This document shows positions 19,179-27,402 of a stretch of 64,000 nucleotides of DNA, piece by piece. Source of the DNA: Trichothermofontia sichuanensis B231 (GTDB lineage: Bacteria > Cyanobacteriota > Cyanobacteriia > B231); NCBI RefSeq assembly GCF_026240635.1, contig NZ_CP110848.1, positions 2,048,501 to 2,112,500 on the forward strand, in the 5' to 3' direction. The notes beneath the pieces are model-generated. The model was given only the letters and a program-made list of their open reading frames with translations. It made no database searches and was not told the DNA's origin. The stretch's first letter is position 1. Every line of letters begins with the position of its first letter. The position numbers and the translations under genes are program-made.

Positions 19179-20927
19179 ATGAAAGATATCTGGGCTGGGA
19201 TTGCCGCTCGACGCCTCTTACCCCTGCTATTTGTGGTCATGTTCGGACTTAGCTTTGGCCTCATCGGTTGCCAAAAGGCTGCGTCTGTAAGTCTGCCCGT
19301 GGCCAGTCAACCTAGCCCGGTGAAGTTGGGGGGACGTCTATTGGAAGTGGCTCCCCCGGCAGCGATTCAAAGTCTGCGGCAAACACTGGACGTGTACCAA
19401 CCCCAGGTGGCGATCGTCAGTCCCCGCCCTGATGAGGTGCTGTCTGCAACAACGGTCAATGTTCGCTTCCAGGTCCGCGATTTGCCGATTTTTAAGGATG
19501 AGGCTTTAGGCTTGGGTCCCCATCTCCACGTCATTCTAGACAATCAACCCTATCAATCTGTCTACGATCTGGATCAGCCGCTGGTCTTCAAGGATCTCGA
19601 ACCGGGTACCCATACCCTGCGGGTTTTTGCTGTTCGTCCTTGGCACGAAAGTTTTAAGAACGATGGGGCCTATGCACAAGTGACGTTCCATGTGCTGACG
19701 CAGACGGCCACCAATCACCCCGATCCCAAGCTGCCAGTGTTGACCTATAGTTCTCCCCAGGGGCGCTATGGGGCTGAGCCGATTTTGCTCGATTTCTACC
19801 TGACCAACGCACCGCTGCATCTGGTAGCCGCTGAAGATGACCTGAGTAATTGGCGGATTCGCTGCACGATTAATGGTGAAAGTTTTGTCTTAGAAGACTG
19901 GCAGCCGGTTTACCTCAAGGGGTTCAAGCGCGGTGATAACTGGGTTAAGCTGGAGTTCCTCAACAATCGCGGGGAACTGGTCCTGAATGCTTTTAATAAT
20001 CCGGTACGGCTAATCCAGTATGAACCGGGAGGCAAAGATCCCCTATCACGCTTGATGCGTGGCGAACTCTCGGCCAGCGCAGCCCAGGGGATTGTGACCC
20101 CAACTCCGACCAAACCGGCCATGCAACCGGCAGCCCCCCAACCGGCAGCAACACCCCCCCCCACAGCCCCCCCGAAACTGATTGCGCCACCTCAACCCAG
20201 TCCCCCTCCTGCGACTGCTGACACGGCCCCTCCCAAGTCGGCTGCGATCCAACCGGCCCCAGTGCCCATGGAGTCTCCTGCCCCAGCCGCACCAACAGGA
20301 GAGGGAGTTCCTAACCGCGAAGTGGTGCCACCTGCTGCTGCCCCGGTGCCCAGTGTTCCCCCTACGCCAATGCCCAAAGGGGATAGCGACGGTCCTATCC
20401 CTACGGCTGAATCTCCTAAGCCCGATGACCTCCAACCGGCACTTGAGGAACAACCGGCAGCCCGCTCCTCACCAGCGCTGGCCCCCGCGCCAACAGCGCC
20501 AACAGCGACGCCCTCGCCAACGCCAACCCCCGCGCCAACCTTGGATCAAGGGCCAACTGCGTCGGAGACGGTACCTAGCCCGTCCTCAGCAACCTTGCCG
20601 TCAACCCGTCCGCCAGAGGATACCCCTACGGCCACACCGCCAGTGGCTTCCCAAACGGCCACGTCACCGGTTACTAAGGTGAATCAGTGGTTAGAGCGGT
20701 TGCGCGATCGTCGCCAATCGCCTGCTCTAGGGGGAACACCCCCGCCCTCAGCCCCGATCGCTGCTCCCGTGACGCCCCCTGCCCCTACTGCGGAGGTTAC
20801 CGATGCGACATCGGGGCAGTCCGGCAGGGAAGAAACAGGGCCAATTGAAGCGGCTCCTGTCTTACCGGCAGCGCCCGCTACGGTGTCATCCCCTCCACCC
20901 AGTGCGGGGGCAGCGATCGCACCGTGA
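19179..20927 (+). CDS. proline-rich lipoprotein
   Basis: The ATG at 19179 gives a lipoprotein signal: a basic n-region (AARR), a hydrophobic core and a lipobox FGLIGC around residue 31. Another in-frame ATG lies 7 codons upstream. Residues 60-280 form a conserved folded part with PRPDEVLSATTVNVRFQV, LGPHLHVILDNQPYQ and GTHTLRVFAVRPWHES, resembling the DUF4399-type beta-sandwich with its histidine motif. The rest, about 290 residues, is almost wholly Pro/Ala/Thr, with one structured stretch (VTKVNQWLERLRDRRQ). It probably spans or decorates the cell wall. Function is unknown. Confidence 0.7.
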   Translation: MKDIWAGIAARRLLPLLFVVMFGLSFGLIGCQKAASVSLPVASQPSPVKLGGRLLEVAPPAAIQSLRQTLDVYQPQVAIVSPRPDEVLSATTVNVRFQVRDLPIFKDEALGLGPHLHVILDNQPYQSVYDLDQPLVFKDLEPGTHTLRVFAVRPWHESFKNDGAYAQVTFHVLTQTATNHPDPKLPVLTYSSPQGRYGAEPILLDFYLTNAPLHLVAAEDDLSNWRIRCTINGESFVLEDWQPVYLKGFKRGDNWVKLEFLNNRGELVLNAFNNPVRLIQYEPGGKDPLSRLMRGELSASAAQGIVTPTPTKPAMQPAAPQPAATPPPTAPPKLIAPPQPSPPPATADTAPPKSAAIQPAPVPMESPAPAAPTGEGVPNREVVPPAAAPVPSVPPTPMPKGDSDGPIPTAESPKPDDLQPALEEQPAARSSPALAPAPTAPTATPSPTPTPAPTLDQGPTASETVPSPSSATLPSTRPPEDTPTATPPVASQTATSPVTKVNQWLERLRDRRQSPALGGTPPPSAPIAAPVTPPAPTAEVTDATSGQSGREETGPIEAAPVLPAAPATVSSPPPSAGAAIAP

Positions 20928-21110
20928 TAGCTGTCGGTGGGATCGGGTAGACTGTTACCGAGCTTAGTTGCGGTCCAGACAGCCCCCTAGTGGGGTTGAT
21001 CGGCATAGGGATGGCTAGTCCTATGTGCACGGGGCGATCGCTGAGCGGCTGACAACTTTGCCGGTAACATTCCTGGCTGCCCCTTCTGCAGGAAGAAGAG
21101 AAATAAGCCT

Positions 21111-22379
21111 ATGTCAACCTCAAAACGTCCCCGTTTGTTGCCCCCGTGGTTACAGCGATCTTCTCGAACTTCAGCCATCCATAGTCCCAAAACCGGTTTA
21201 CAGGGAGAGAGCGCATCGCCCCCGGCATCTGTCATCGAACCGGCGGAAGACGAAGAAGAGGACGAAACCTATTTTGATTATTTTTATGACGAACCGGGCA
21301 GCGTGCCAGGTACCCTCAGTATCGAGGCTGATGCGCCCCCACCCACGATCGTTTTGATTGATTATTCACCGGGTCGAGCCATGCGGCACATTCTCCAAAC
21401 GCCGGAAGAGTGTATCCCCTATCTGGAGTCAGAATCTGTTTCGTGGGTGGATGTGCAGGGGTTAGGGAGTGAAGATATCCTGCGACGGTTAGGAAAGGTT
21501 TTTAATTTACACCCTCTCATGCTAGAGGACATTGTCAATGTTCCCCAGCGACCCAAGATTGAAGACTATAAGGATCAATTGCTCATCATTTCCCGCATGG
21601 TTTTGCCCAAGCAACATCCGGATGATGATTTTGCCACTGAGCAAGTGAGCTTTATTCTGGGAAAACGCTATTTATTAACAGTTCAAGAAGAAGCCAAGTA
21701 TGATTCCTTTGGGCCAGTCCGAGAACGCATTCGGACTGATAAAGGTAATATCCGTCATCAAGGGCCTGATTATCTAGCTTATGCCCTGTTAGATGCGATC
21801 GTAGATGGATTTTTCCCAATCCTAGAAGACTATGGAGAGCAACTGGAAGAGTTAGAGGATGAAGTCGTCGCTAACCCGAATCGACAAACTTTAGAGAAAA
21901 TTCATCTCATCAAGCGGGAGCTACTGGCGATTCGGCGAGCTATCTGGCCCCAACGAGATTCAATGAATACATTAATTCGTGATGGTAGTGCTTATTTTGA
22001 TCCTGAAATTCGGATCTACCTGATCGACTGTTATGACCACATTGTCCAAATTCTGGATATACTAGAAACCTATCGTGAAATTGCATCAAGCCTGATGGAT
22101 ATTTATCTATCATCCATCAGCAATAAAATGAATGAAATCATGAAGATATTAACCATTATTTCAACGGTCTTTATTCCTTTAACTTTTATTGCTGGCGTGT
22201 ATGGTATGAATTTTAATCCGGAAAAGTCGCCATTTAATATGCCAGAGTTAAATTGGTACTGGGGATATCCGGCTAGCTTGTTAGCCATGTTTCTGATTGC
22301 CTCTGCCTTGCTGTTCACCTTCTGGCGGATGCGGTGGTTTGAGGATATGTCGATCGTCCCTCAAAGGAAAGACAAGTAA
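21111..22379 (+). CDS. corA: CorA-family magnesium/cobalt transporter
   Basis: This 422-residue pentameric divalent-cation channel has a long cytosolic domain (about 70-350) with VSWVDVQGLG and the HPLMLEDIVNVPQRPKIEDY signature, and two C-terminal membrane helices. The selectivity motif GMN is in YGMNFNPEKSPFNMPELNW near residue 363-385, between the helices. The N-terminal 60 residues are charged and variable. The 180-base leader upstream is GC-rich with several short inverted repeats, but I cannot assign it to a known riboswitch class. Confidence 0.95.
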   Translation: MSTSKRPRLLPPWLQRSSRTSAIHSPKTGLQGESASPPASVIEPAEDEEEDETYFDYFYDEPGSVPGTLSIEADAPPPTIVLIDYSPGRAMRHILQTPEECIPYLESESVSWVDVQGLGSEDILRRLGKVFNLHPLMLEDIVNVPQRPKIEDYKDQLLIISRMVLPKQHPDDDFATEQVSFILGKRYLLTVQEEAKYDSFGPVRERIRTDKGNIRHQGPDYLAYALLDAIVDGFFPILEDYGEQLEELEDEVVANPNRQTLEKIHLIKRELLAIRRAIWPQRDSMNTLIRDGSAYFDPEIRIYLIDCYDHIVQILDILETYREIASSLMDIYLSSISNKMNEIMKILTIISTVFIPLTFIAGVYGMNFNPEKSPFNMPELNWYWGYPASLLAMFLIASALLFTFWRMRWFEDMSIVPQRKDK

Positions 22380-22384
22380 GATTC

Positions 22385-22556
22385 TATAGTCATTGCAATT
22401 GAGGCTGAAACAGCCCCCTCACCCCCAGCCCCTCTCCCAGAGCGGGAGAGGGAAGAGAGTAGAGCAAGGAGTTCGCATAGCTTCTGCATTCCCTCACCCC
22501 CAACCCCTCTCCCAGAGCGGGAGAGGGGCTTAAACATCTCTATTGATCGCAACTTA
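22385..22556. repeat. compound family A element, copy A2
   Basis: The left end TATAGTCATTGCAAT is the standard family A end. The right end (GGGGCTTAAACATCTCTAT) is the inverse of the alternative end seen in copies A11-A13 (AGAGATGTCTAAGCCCC). The core hairpin is duplicated, so two elements have probably fused. It lies between the convergent corA and egtB genes. Confidence 0.7.
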
Positions 22557-22567
22557 CCTCTCAACGA

Positions 22568-24007
22568 CTAGGGATCACGGACACACCGAAAGCCCACAAA
22601 AAGTTCACGGACGTGGGGGTAGTACCAATTACGAAATGAGTTACGGAGCACCCACGGTTGGGTTGCCCAACTACCGCCACGCAGCACGCGATGGGCTTGA
22701 TCAAAATAAGCTTGGGAATAGCCCACATAGGGATAGGGTTGAAAACCGGGATAGGGGGCAAACCAACTGGCTGTCCATTCCCACACATTGCCTAATAAGT
22801 CATAACAACCCAAGGCACTTTGGCCGGCTGGATACTGATTTACAGGAGTAGTTCCCCCCACCTGATGTCCGTAATTGCAATGGCTAGCGGTTGGGCTGGC
22901 CTCTCCCCAGGGATAGGGGCGAGCTTGATGGGGATGCGGGGCAGGCGGCGCAAACGGGTCCCAACTGGCTGCTTTTTCCCATTCTGCCTCCGTTGGTAGA
23001 CGCTTACCGACGAACCGTGCATAGGCATCTGCCTCATACCAGCTGACCCCACACACTGGATGGTCTGGCCGCTGTCCAGCGGCGTATAAAGGTCCTCGTA
23101 CACCAGCCTGTTGTAACCACTGCCAACCCGCTTCTGACCACCATCGCCGATCGTCATAGCCGCCCGCAGCGATAAATCGGGCATACTGTCCCCAGGTAAC
23201 GGGATAGCGATCGATCCAGTAGGAAGGTAACGTTACAGTATGGCATCGCTGCTCATTATCCAGGGCCATTGCTGCCTCACTCCCCATCGAGAAGGGTCCC
23301 CCTGGAATTGCCACCATCTCATCTCTCTCATCCCAACAACTCTCCACCGGCAACGTCCCGATATCGCTAGGAGACAGGCTAAGTGCGACAGGCGATGCAG
23401 ATGCCGTTGGGTCAGCGGCTAGGCACAGGAGTTGGTGGACAAGGGTGATCGTTTCCAGATGCTGGCTTTCATGTTGCAGCAGAAACCGTCCCAACGGTTC
23501 CAGTTGGGGAATCGTTGCCGTTGACCAATAGTCCCCGACCTGAGTCCGCACCTCGTTGAGATAGGCGTAGAGGGTGGCGAGGTCGGGTAAATGGACGCGT
23601 TCTGCTTTGGGAAGACCATCCGCCGCAAACAGGGTGTCGTAGGCCGGGTTGAGGGGGGGATGCCCGATACCCCGCTGGAGCAGCCACAGGGCTTCGGTAT
23701 AGGCAATATGGCCGATATGCCAGCCGATCGGGCTGAAATCGGGGTGGGCCTGACGGTCGATTAAGTCTGGATCGATCGTTGCCAGCACCGTCAGGGTCCG
23801 TTGCCGACAGGCTTGCAGCTCGGCCCAGAGATCTTGCAGGCGATCGGCAAGCGGGGCAGGGGGAGTGGGGCAACTTGACAGCAGGGAGGCGGGACGAGCG
23901 ATCGGGGTTCCGTCAGCGGGCACCCCCCTAGGGGGTTGTCCGTGCGTCGATACTTCCCCAGCGCACCTGCCCCCTAGCGGCAATTCAGAGGGAAATGAAG
24001 TGGACAT
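22568..24007 (-). CDS. egtB: EgtB-like sulfoxide synthase (ergothioneine type)
   Basis: EgtB is a non-haem iron enzyme that joins cysteine or gamma-glutamylcysteine to trimethylhistidine with oxygen. The N-terminal DinB-like domain holds the iron ligands, in GWHIGHIAYTEALW and LLQHESQHLETI. The C-terminal FGE/sulfatase-modifying domain has PVTWGQYARFI, VCGVSWYEADAYARFVGKRL, LLGNVWEWTASWFAPYPGF and FRNWYYPHVRELFVGFRC. The first 50 residues are Pro/Ser-rich and not conserved, so the true start may be further downstream. The stop side of egtC overlaps it by 23 bases, which supports one operon. The partner methyltransferase EgtD is not in the window. EgtB or an OvoA-like activity cannot be separated by sequence reading alone. 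Confidence 0.85.
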   Translation of the reverse strand: MSTSFPSELPLGGRCAGEVSTHGQPPRGVPADGTPIARPASLLSSCPTPPAPLADRLQDLWAELQACRQRTLTVLATIDPDLIDRQAHPDFSPIGWHIGHIAYTEALWLLQRGIGHPPLNPAYDTLFAADGLPKAERVHLPDLATLYAYLNEVRTQVGDYWSTATIPQLEPLGRFLLQHESQHLETITLVHQLLCLAADPTASASPVALSLSPSDIGTLPVESCWDERDEMVAIPGGPFSMGSEAAMALDNEQRCHTVTLPSYWIDRYPVTWGQYARFIAAGGYDDRRWWSEAGWQWLQQAGVRGPLYAAGQRPDHPVCGVSWYEADAYARFVGKRLPTEAEWEKAASWDPFAPPAPHPHQARPYPWGEASPTASHCNYGHQVGGTTPVNQYPAGQSALGCYDLLGNVWEWTASWFAPYPGFQPYPYVGYSQAYFDQAHRVLRGGSWATQPWVLRNSFRNWYYPHVRELFVGFRCVRDP

Positions 24008-24773
24008 GCTGATCGGCTCCCACGGTCAAAAGGCTATTCTCGGCAAATGGTACCCAATCTCCCATGAACAGGGGTTCCGATGCAACGACGATCGCCCCTG
24101 GCAAGCAGGGATCATTCTGCAACCAATAGAGCGACGGGGCTGGCGGACGATTACTAAACCGTGAGGCCAACAGGCTTTGACCATCACTTAGGAGCACATT
24201 TGCCTGAACCGTGACATTAGCTTGGGTGGCCAATTCCGCCACCTGCATTAGGGTGCGGTGTAACGCTTCCGTCAGGCTGATTCCCGGTTGGATGAGCCAC
24301 TCATGGAGGAACCCCCCAAACAGGTGCTCTGAGTCGGTACTCCCCTGGATTGCCTGGTAAGCCTGATCACAGAGGCGATCGCGCAGGGGGCGGTAGAGAC
24401 TGGTGCGAAAATTCTCGATAAACCCATTATGGGAAAACAAAAACTGCTGGTACTGGAACGGATGGCAATTACTCAAATCCACCGCTTGTCCCGGCGTGGC
24501 GCTGCGGACATTGGCCAACACACAACCCGACTCAATGTAGCGACTTAGCGCCGGCAGATTAACATCATTCCAAATTGGGAGCGTATGGCGGTAGGTATAG
24601 GGTTCGGTTTGCCGCTGGGGATGATACCAGCCAATCCCAAACCCATCCGCATTCAGCAGGGCCACCTGTAACTCTCGCGGTTGATAGCTCTGCACCACTA
24701 ACGAGTGCTCTGGCTTGTATAGCAAGGTCTCCAGGTTTACCGGAGGACCCAGATACCCTAAGAGGCGACACAT
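23985..24773 (-). CDS. egtC: class II glutamine amidotransferase EgtC
   Basis: This 262-residue Ntn hydrolase has Cys2 as catalytic nucleophile after Met removal (MCRLLGYLG). Conserved parts are NADGFGIGWY, ANVRSATPG, NCHPFQYQQFLFSHNGFIENF and STDSEHLFGGFL. In ergothioneine synthesis EgtC removes the gamma-glutamyl group from the EgtB product. The position just upstream of egtB on the same strand agrees with that role. Its start codon touches the edge of a family B element, so its promoter must lie in or beyond that repeat. Confidence 0.87.
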   Translation of the reverse strand: MCRLLGYLGPPVNLETLLYKPEHSLVVQSYQPRELQVALLNADGFGIGWYHPQRQTEPYTYRHTLPIWNDVNLPALSRYIESGCVLANVRSATPGQAVDLSNCHPFQYQQFLFSHNGFIENFRTSLYRPLRDRLCDQAYQAIQGSTDSEHLFGGFLHEWLIQPGISLTEALHRTLMQVAELATQANVTVQANVLLSDGQSLLASRFSNRPPAPSLYWLQNDPCLPGAIVVASEPLFMGDWVPFAENSLLTVGADQHVHFISL

Positions 24774-25061
24774 ACAGCCTTTACCTAATTGACTCAGTAC
24801 GCAGTTAAGGGTTAGATCTTATGGTCAATCCAAATAAGAACGATACAGTTTTCCACTCGTCTCTCCCGCTCTGGGAGACGGGCCAGGGGTGAGGGTGCTG
24901 TTTCAGCCTAAATTGCAATGACCTAAATTGCAATGACTATAATCCAACCGGCAGCCCGCATCCCCCAACCCCTGCGCCCAAAAAGGGTGAGGGCCGCACC
25001 AGCGGGCTGCCCCTATCCTACCCAAGTAAAACGGTCCTTTATGATTGAAGCAAAGGCTGTA
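24773..25061. repeat. family B element, copy B2, interrupted by A3
   Basis: The left end TACAGCCTTTACCTAATT begins at the egtC start codon. The right end ATTGAAGCAAAGGCTGTA closes at 25061. The middle contains a complete family A element at 24820-24941. Without it, the flanks GTTAGATCT and ATCCAACCGGCAG join to match the uninterrupted family B sequence. Confidence 0.8.
24820..24941 (+). repeat. family A element, copy A3, nested in B2
   Basis: The left end is TATGGTCAATCC and the right end TGACTATA. A 15-base stretch, CCTAAATTGCAATGA, is duplicated inside its right end. It sits at a TA inside the family B element. Confidence 0.85.
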
Positions 25062-25077
25062 TCCAGCTGTTAGGCGC
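25061..25077 (+). other. attC-like half-site, left flank of HEPN gene
   Basis: The sequence ATCCAGCTGTTAGGCGC contains GTTAGGC, which fits the integron R' core GTTRRRY. TGTTAGGCGC is a perfect inverted repeat of GCGCCTAACA on the right flank of the gene. ATCCAGCTGTTA is also repeated directly, with one change, at the right flank. Confidence 0.35.
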
Positions 25078-25102
25078 ATAATCACTCGCACAGATCAGGG
25101 GA

Positions 25103-26338
25103 ATGTTGAGCTTTACCGACAGTCTGAAACAAGTTATAGCCGATGTCAAAATGTCGGGTGGAGCGGTGATAGAGCGCAGCACTCCGCCTTCCGAAGTCCT
25201 TCAGGAATTGAAGGAATTTGCGCTTCGGGGTATCGCAGAAAACAACGCTCCAGCATGGACGCTTTTGGAGTGGTTTACCGAAGGTTTCTTTGATGAGTAT
25301 GTGCGCGTATGTTGGGTTCATCTTCGTAAACTTGGCATATCAGACAACAACTTGATCTATCGTGTTATTACCCAAGTCATAGGGTCACGACTGTCTAGAA
25401 AAGCCACTCGTTGGGATTGTACAGAAAAGGATTTTGAAAAATGCTTGGCTCTCTCTTTAGTTGATGTCTGGGAGCAAATGGGAGATGAGCAAACCCTGAC
25501 CTATACCTTTGCCAAAGAAAGATGGTTAATTGCTTGGGATTATCAAAAATCCTGCTGGAAAACCACAAGTCTTGGAGAGTTGTTACTTGAACTATCTCCA
25601 GTTCAGACAGCAACGTTTGTGCTCAGTATAGATACTCTGTTTAGCACAGGAAAGTGTGACTTTCGTTATATTAGTACAGATGTCTTGAATGAAATCCTTC
25701 ATCCCCAACAGGAAAACTACGATTATCCCCATTTGATACCTCTTCGCCGAGACCTTCTAACTCGATTGGGCATTCTACGAGAACCCGATGATTATGGGCC
25801 TGATCGTATTGAACTAACACCTGTTGGTAGAATTGTGCTTAGCCGAGTCCTGGACAAAGATAATCCCCTCAAAGACACGGCATCTGTATTGATTGCAACG
25901 GAAGAAGTTGGAGATACATTAAAGGGTTCAGTCACTGAGATTAAGGATATTATTTCACTTATCAGTGAGAGTGAATTAGTTGATAATGCAAATCGAGAAT
26001 CTATCAATACGGGTATTCAGCTTTATCTTTCTGGAAAATATCTAGATTCTTTGCGGGTTCTGTATCCTTCAATAGAAGCTATCATCAATAATATGCTAAG
26101 TAGGGCAGGGCAGCAGCCAGAACAACTTAGGGGCTTGGTAGACAAGGCTCGATGGCTAGAACAGAATGGTTGTATTCCGCCCGACGTTTCGAATGCGGTA
26201 GAAATCTTTACTAGCCGAAACAGAGTTTTGCATGGCAACTTCTCTCCACCACAAGACTATGTGTTTCCTTTGTGCTTGCTTGCCTTCCGATACCTACGAA
26301 GGTTGCTGTTAGAGTATCGTGCTGTATCTGAAGGGTAA
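25103..26338 (+). CDS. accessory protein with C-terminal HEPN-like motif
   Basis: This 411-residue protein of unknown function starts at the ATG at 25103, with GGGG four bases upstream. Residues 1-270 are helical and charged with no motif I can name. Residues 300-405 look like a four-helix HEPN/Apea-type domain: INTGIQLYLSGKYLDSLRVL, then YPSIEAIINNML, and finally RNRVLHG at about 372-378. The last motif fits the R-N-x3-H signature of HEPN ribonucleases, which are common in toxin-antitoxin and phage-defence proteins. The base composition is visibly poorer in G+C than its neighbours, and I see no GCGATCGC in it. It is flanked by attC-like half-sites and by repeat elements. Transfer is likely; a defence role is inference. 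Confidence 0.75.
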   Translation: MLSFTDSLKQVIADVKMSGGAVIERSTPPSEVLQELKEFALRGIAENNAPAWTLLEWFTEGFFDEYVRVCWVHLRKLGISDNNLIYRVITQVIGSRLSRKATRWDCTEKDFEKCLALSLVDVWEQMGDEQTLTYTFAKERWLIAWDYQKSCWKTTSLGELLLELSPVQTATFVLSIDTLFSTGKCDFRYISTDVLNEILHPQQENYDYPHLIPLRRDLLTRLGILREPDDYGPDRIELTPVGRIVLSRVLDKDNPLKDTASVLIATEEVGDTLKGSVTEIKDIISLISESELVDNANRESINTGIQLYLSGKYLDSLRVLYPSIEAIINNMLSRAGQQPEQLRGLVDKARWLEQNGCIPPDVSNAVEIFTSRNRVLHGNFSPPQDYVFPLCLLAFRYLRRLLLEYRAVSEG

Positions 26339-26340
26339 TA

Positions 26341-26371
26341 GCGCCTAACAAGCGCATCCAGCCGTTATCCC
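26341..26371 (+). other. attC-like site, right flank of HEPN gene
   Basis: GCGCCTAACA at 26341-26350 holds GCCTAAC, which fits the integron R'' core RYYYAAC. After a short arm comes ATCCAGCCGTTATCC, a near-direct repeat of the left flank. The site is much shorter than a full attC (usually 57 bases or more), so it may be a deleted remnant. Confidence 0.35.
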
Positions 26372-26390
26372 TTGATTGGCCGTACGGCAA

Positions 26391-26445
26391 AATACAGTTA
26401 TTTCAGATTAGAAAGAGACGTCTAAGCCCCTCTCCCGATCTGGCT
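26391..26445 (+). repeat. truncated family A element, copy A13
   Basis: It carries the alternative end AGTTATTTCAGATTAGAAAG followed by AGACGTCTAAGCCCCTCTCC. It lacks the other terminus. Confidence 0.6.
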
Positions 26446-26671
26446 GACGCACTATCGTGATCAAAAAACAATTCAGGATCGCCCAAATGATCGGCGCATT
26501 GCCCCCCGGACACTGGTTTGGAATTAGGCCATTCCTTAAGGGTTGAATATCATCCTGAATGCGGTCAATCTCTTCCTGATTTTAAAAAGAGAGCTACAGC
26601 GGTTCCCGCTCCAGTGAGGCCCACCGCCCCAGCATCCGTTCAAGCCATTTGCGGTAAATTTCTGCTGTCAT
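26446..26671 (-). pseudogene. decayed small ORF downstream of methyltransferase
   Basis: Reading leftward from an ATG at 26671, the frame gives 25 residues (MTAEIYRKWLERMLGRWASL and five more), then a stop, four codons, another stop, then about 50 protein-like residues including NQEEIDRIQDDIQPLRNGLI and a hydrophobic stretch APIIWAILNCFLITIV. All three parts are in one frame, suggesting a small membrane-type gene with two stops, cut by element A13. I do not recognise it. Confidence 0.25.
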
Positions 26672-26712
26672 TGCCGCTGGACTTCCTGCCCGATCCCCCC
26701 ACCCAACCAGAG

Positions 26713-27402
26713 CTATATTCCCCCTGGCTCAGGCGACCACGGACGGGCGATCGTCCAATGACGATCGGAAGATTGATAAACCTGCACATTTGCTAACCCT
26801 ACTGTTTGCACCATGGCCTCAACTTCTGCCAACGTAAACGCTGCACAAAGGGAATCATGAAACAATTGGGCCTGGTGGGCATCATACTCTGGGCCAATGC
26901 GAGCCACCAATGCCGCCACCGTCTCCCGATCCGCCGGACGCAACAAGTCCCGTAACAGAATGCCTCCCCCCGGCTTCAAAACCCGCTGTAACTCACGCAG
27001 GCAGGGCAGGGGATCGGGCAAATGATGGACAATGCTGTTGGCAATCACCAGATCAAACTGGGCATCGTTGTAGGGTAATTGCTTCGCGTCTACCCATTCC
27101 AGCAAAATTTGGGCCTGACAGCCGGCTGCCTGCACATTGCTGGCCCCCACCTTGAGCATACTTTCTGACAGGTCGATCGCCACGATCTGCCATTGAGGAC
27201 GCCGCTGGGCAATGAGAATGGGAATCCGAGCCGTACCTGTGCCCAGATCCAGAACCTTCACGGGGTCTTGCCAGGTATCTGGGGGACCCAGGGCGATCGC
27301 TAATTCCGCAAAATCTGTATTCACTGCCGTGAAATCCATCGCATCATAGGCGATCGCCTCCGCCCAAGTATCCATTACCTCTGGCTCCAAAGTCCGCTCC
27401 AT
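26713..27402 (-). CDS. class I SAM-dependent methyltransferase
   Basis: This is a 229-residue methyltransferase. SAM-binding motif I is KVLDLGTGTARIPIL, the motif II region is IVAIDLSESMLKVG, and the post-motif is QFDLVIANSIVHHLPDPL with HHLPDP, common in the ubiE/Methyltransf_11 group. I start at 27402 (MERTLEPEVMDTWAEA), which matches cyanobacterial homologues. 33 more codons are open upstream. The substrate is unknown. It does not look like EgtD, which is larger. Confidence 0.85.
   Translation of the reverse strand: MERTLEPEVMDTWAEAIAYDAMDFTAVNTDFAELAIALGPPDTWQDPVKVLDLGTGTARIPILIAQRRPQWQIVAIDLSESMLKVGASNVQAAGCQAQILLEWVDAKQLPYNDAQFDLVIANSIVHHLPDPLPCLRELQRVLKPGGGILLRDLLRPADRETVAALVARIGPEYDAHQAQLFHDSLCAAFTLAEVEAMVQTVGLANVQVYQSSDRHWTIARPWSPEPGGI

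Noticed and set aside
20937-21110. Possible metal riboswitch before corA
   Set aside because: The leader is GC-rich with hairpins, but I could not match the conserved core of M-box, NiCo, cobalamin or ydaO riboswitches.
26713-27402. Methyltransferase as EgtD completing the ergothioneine cluster
   Set aside because: It is too short and has Methyltransf_11-type motifs; EgtD is about 320 residues with a different domain.
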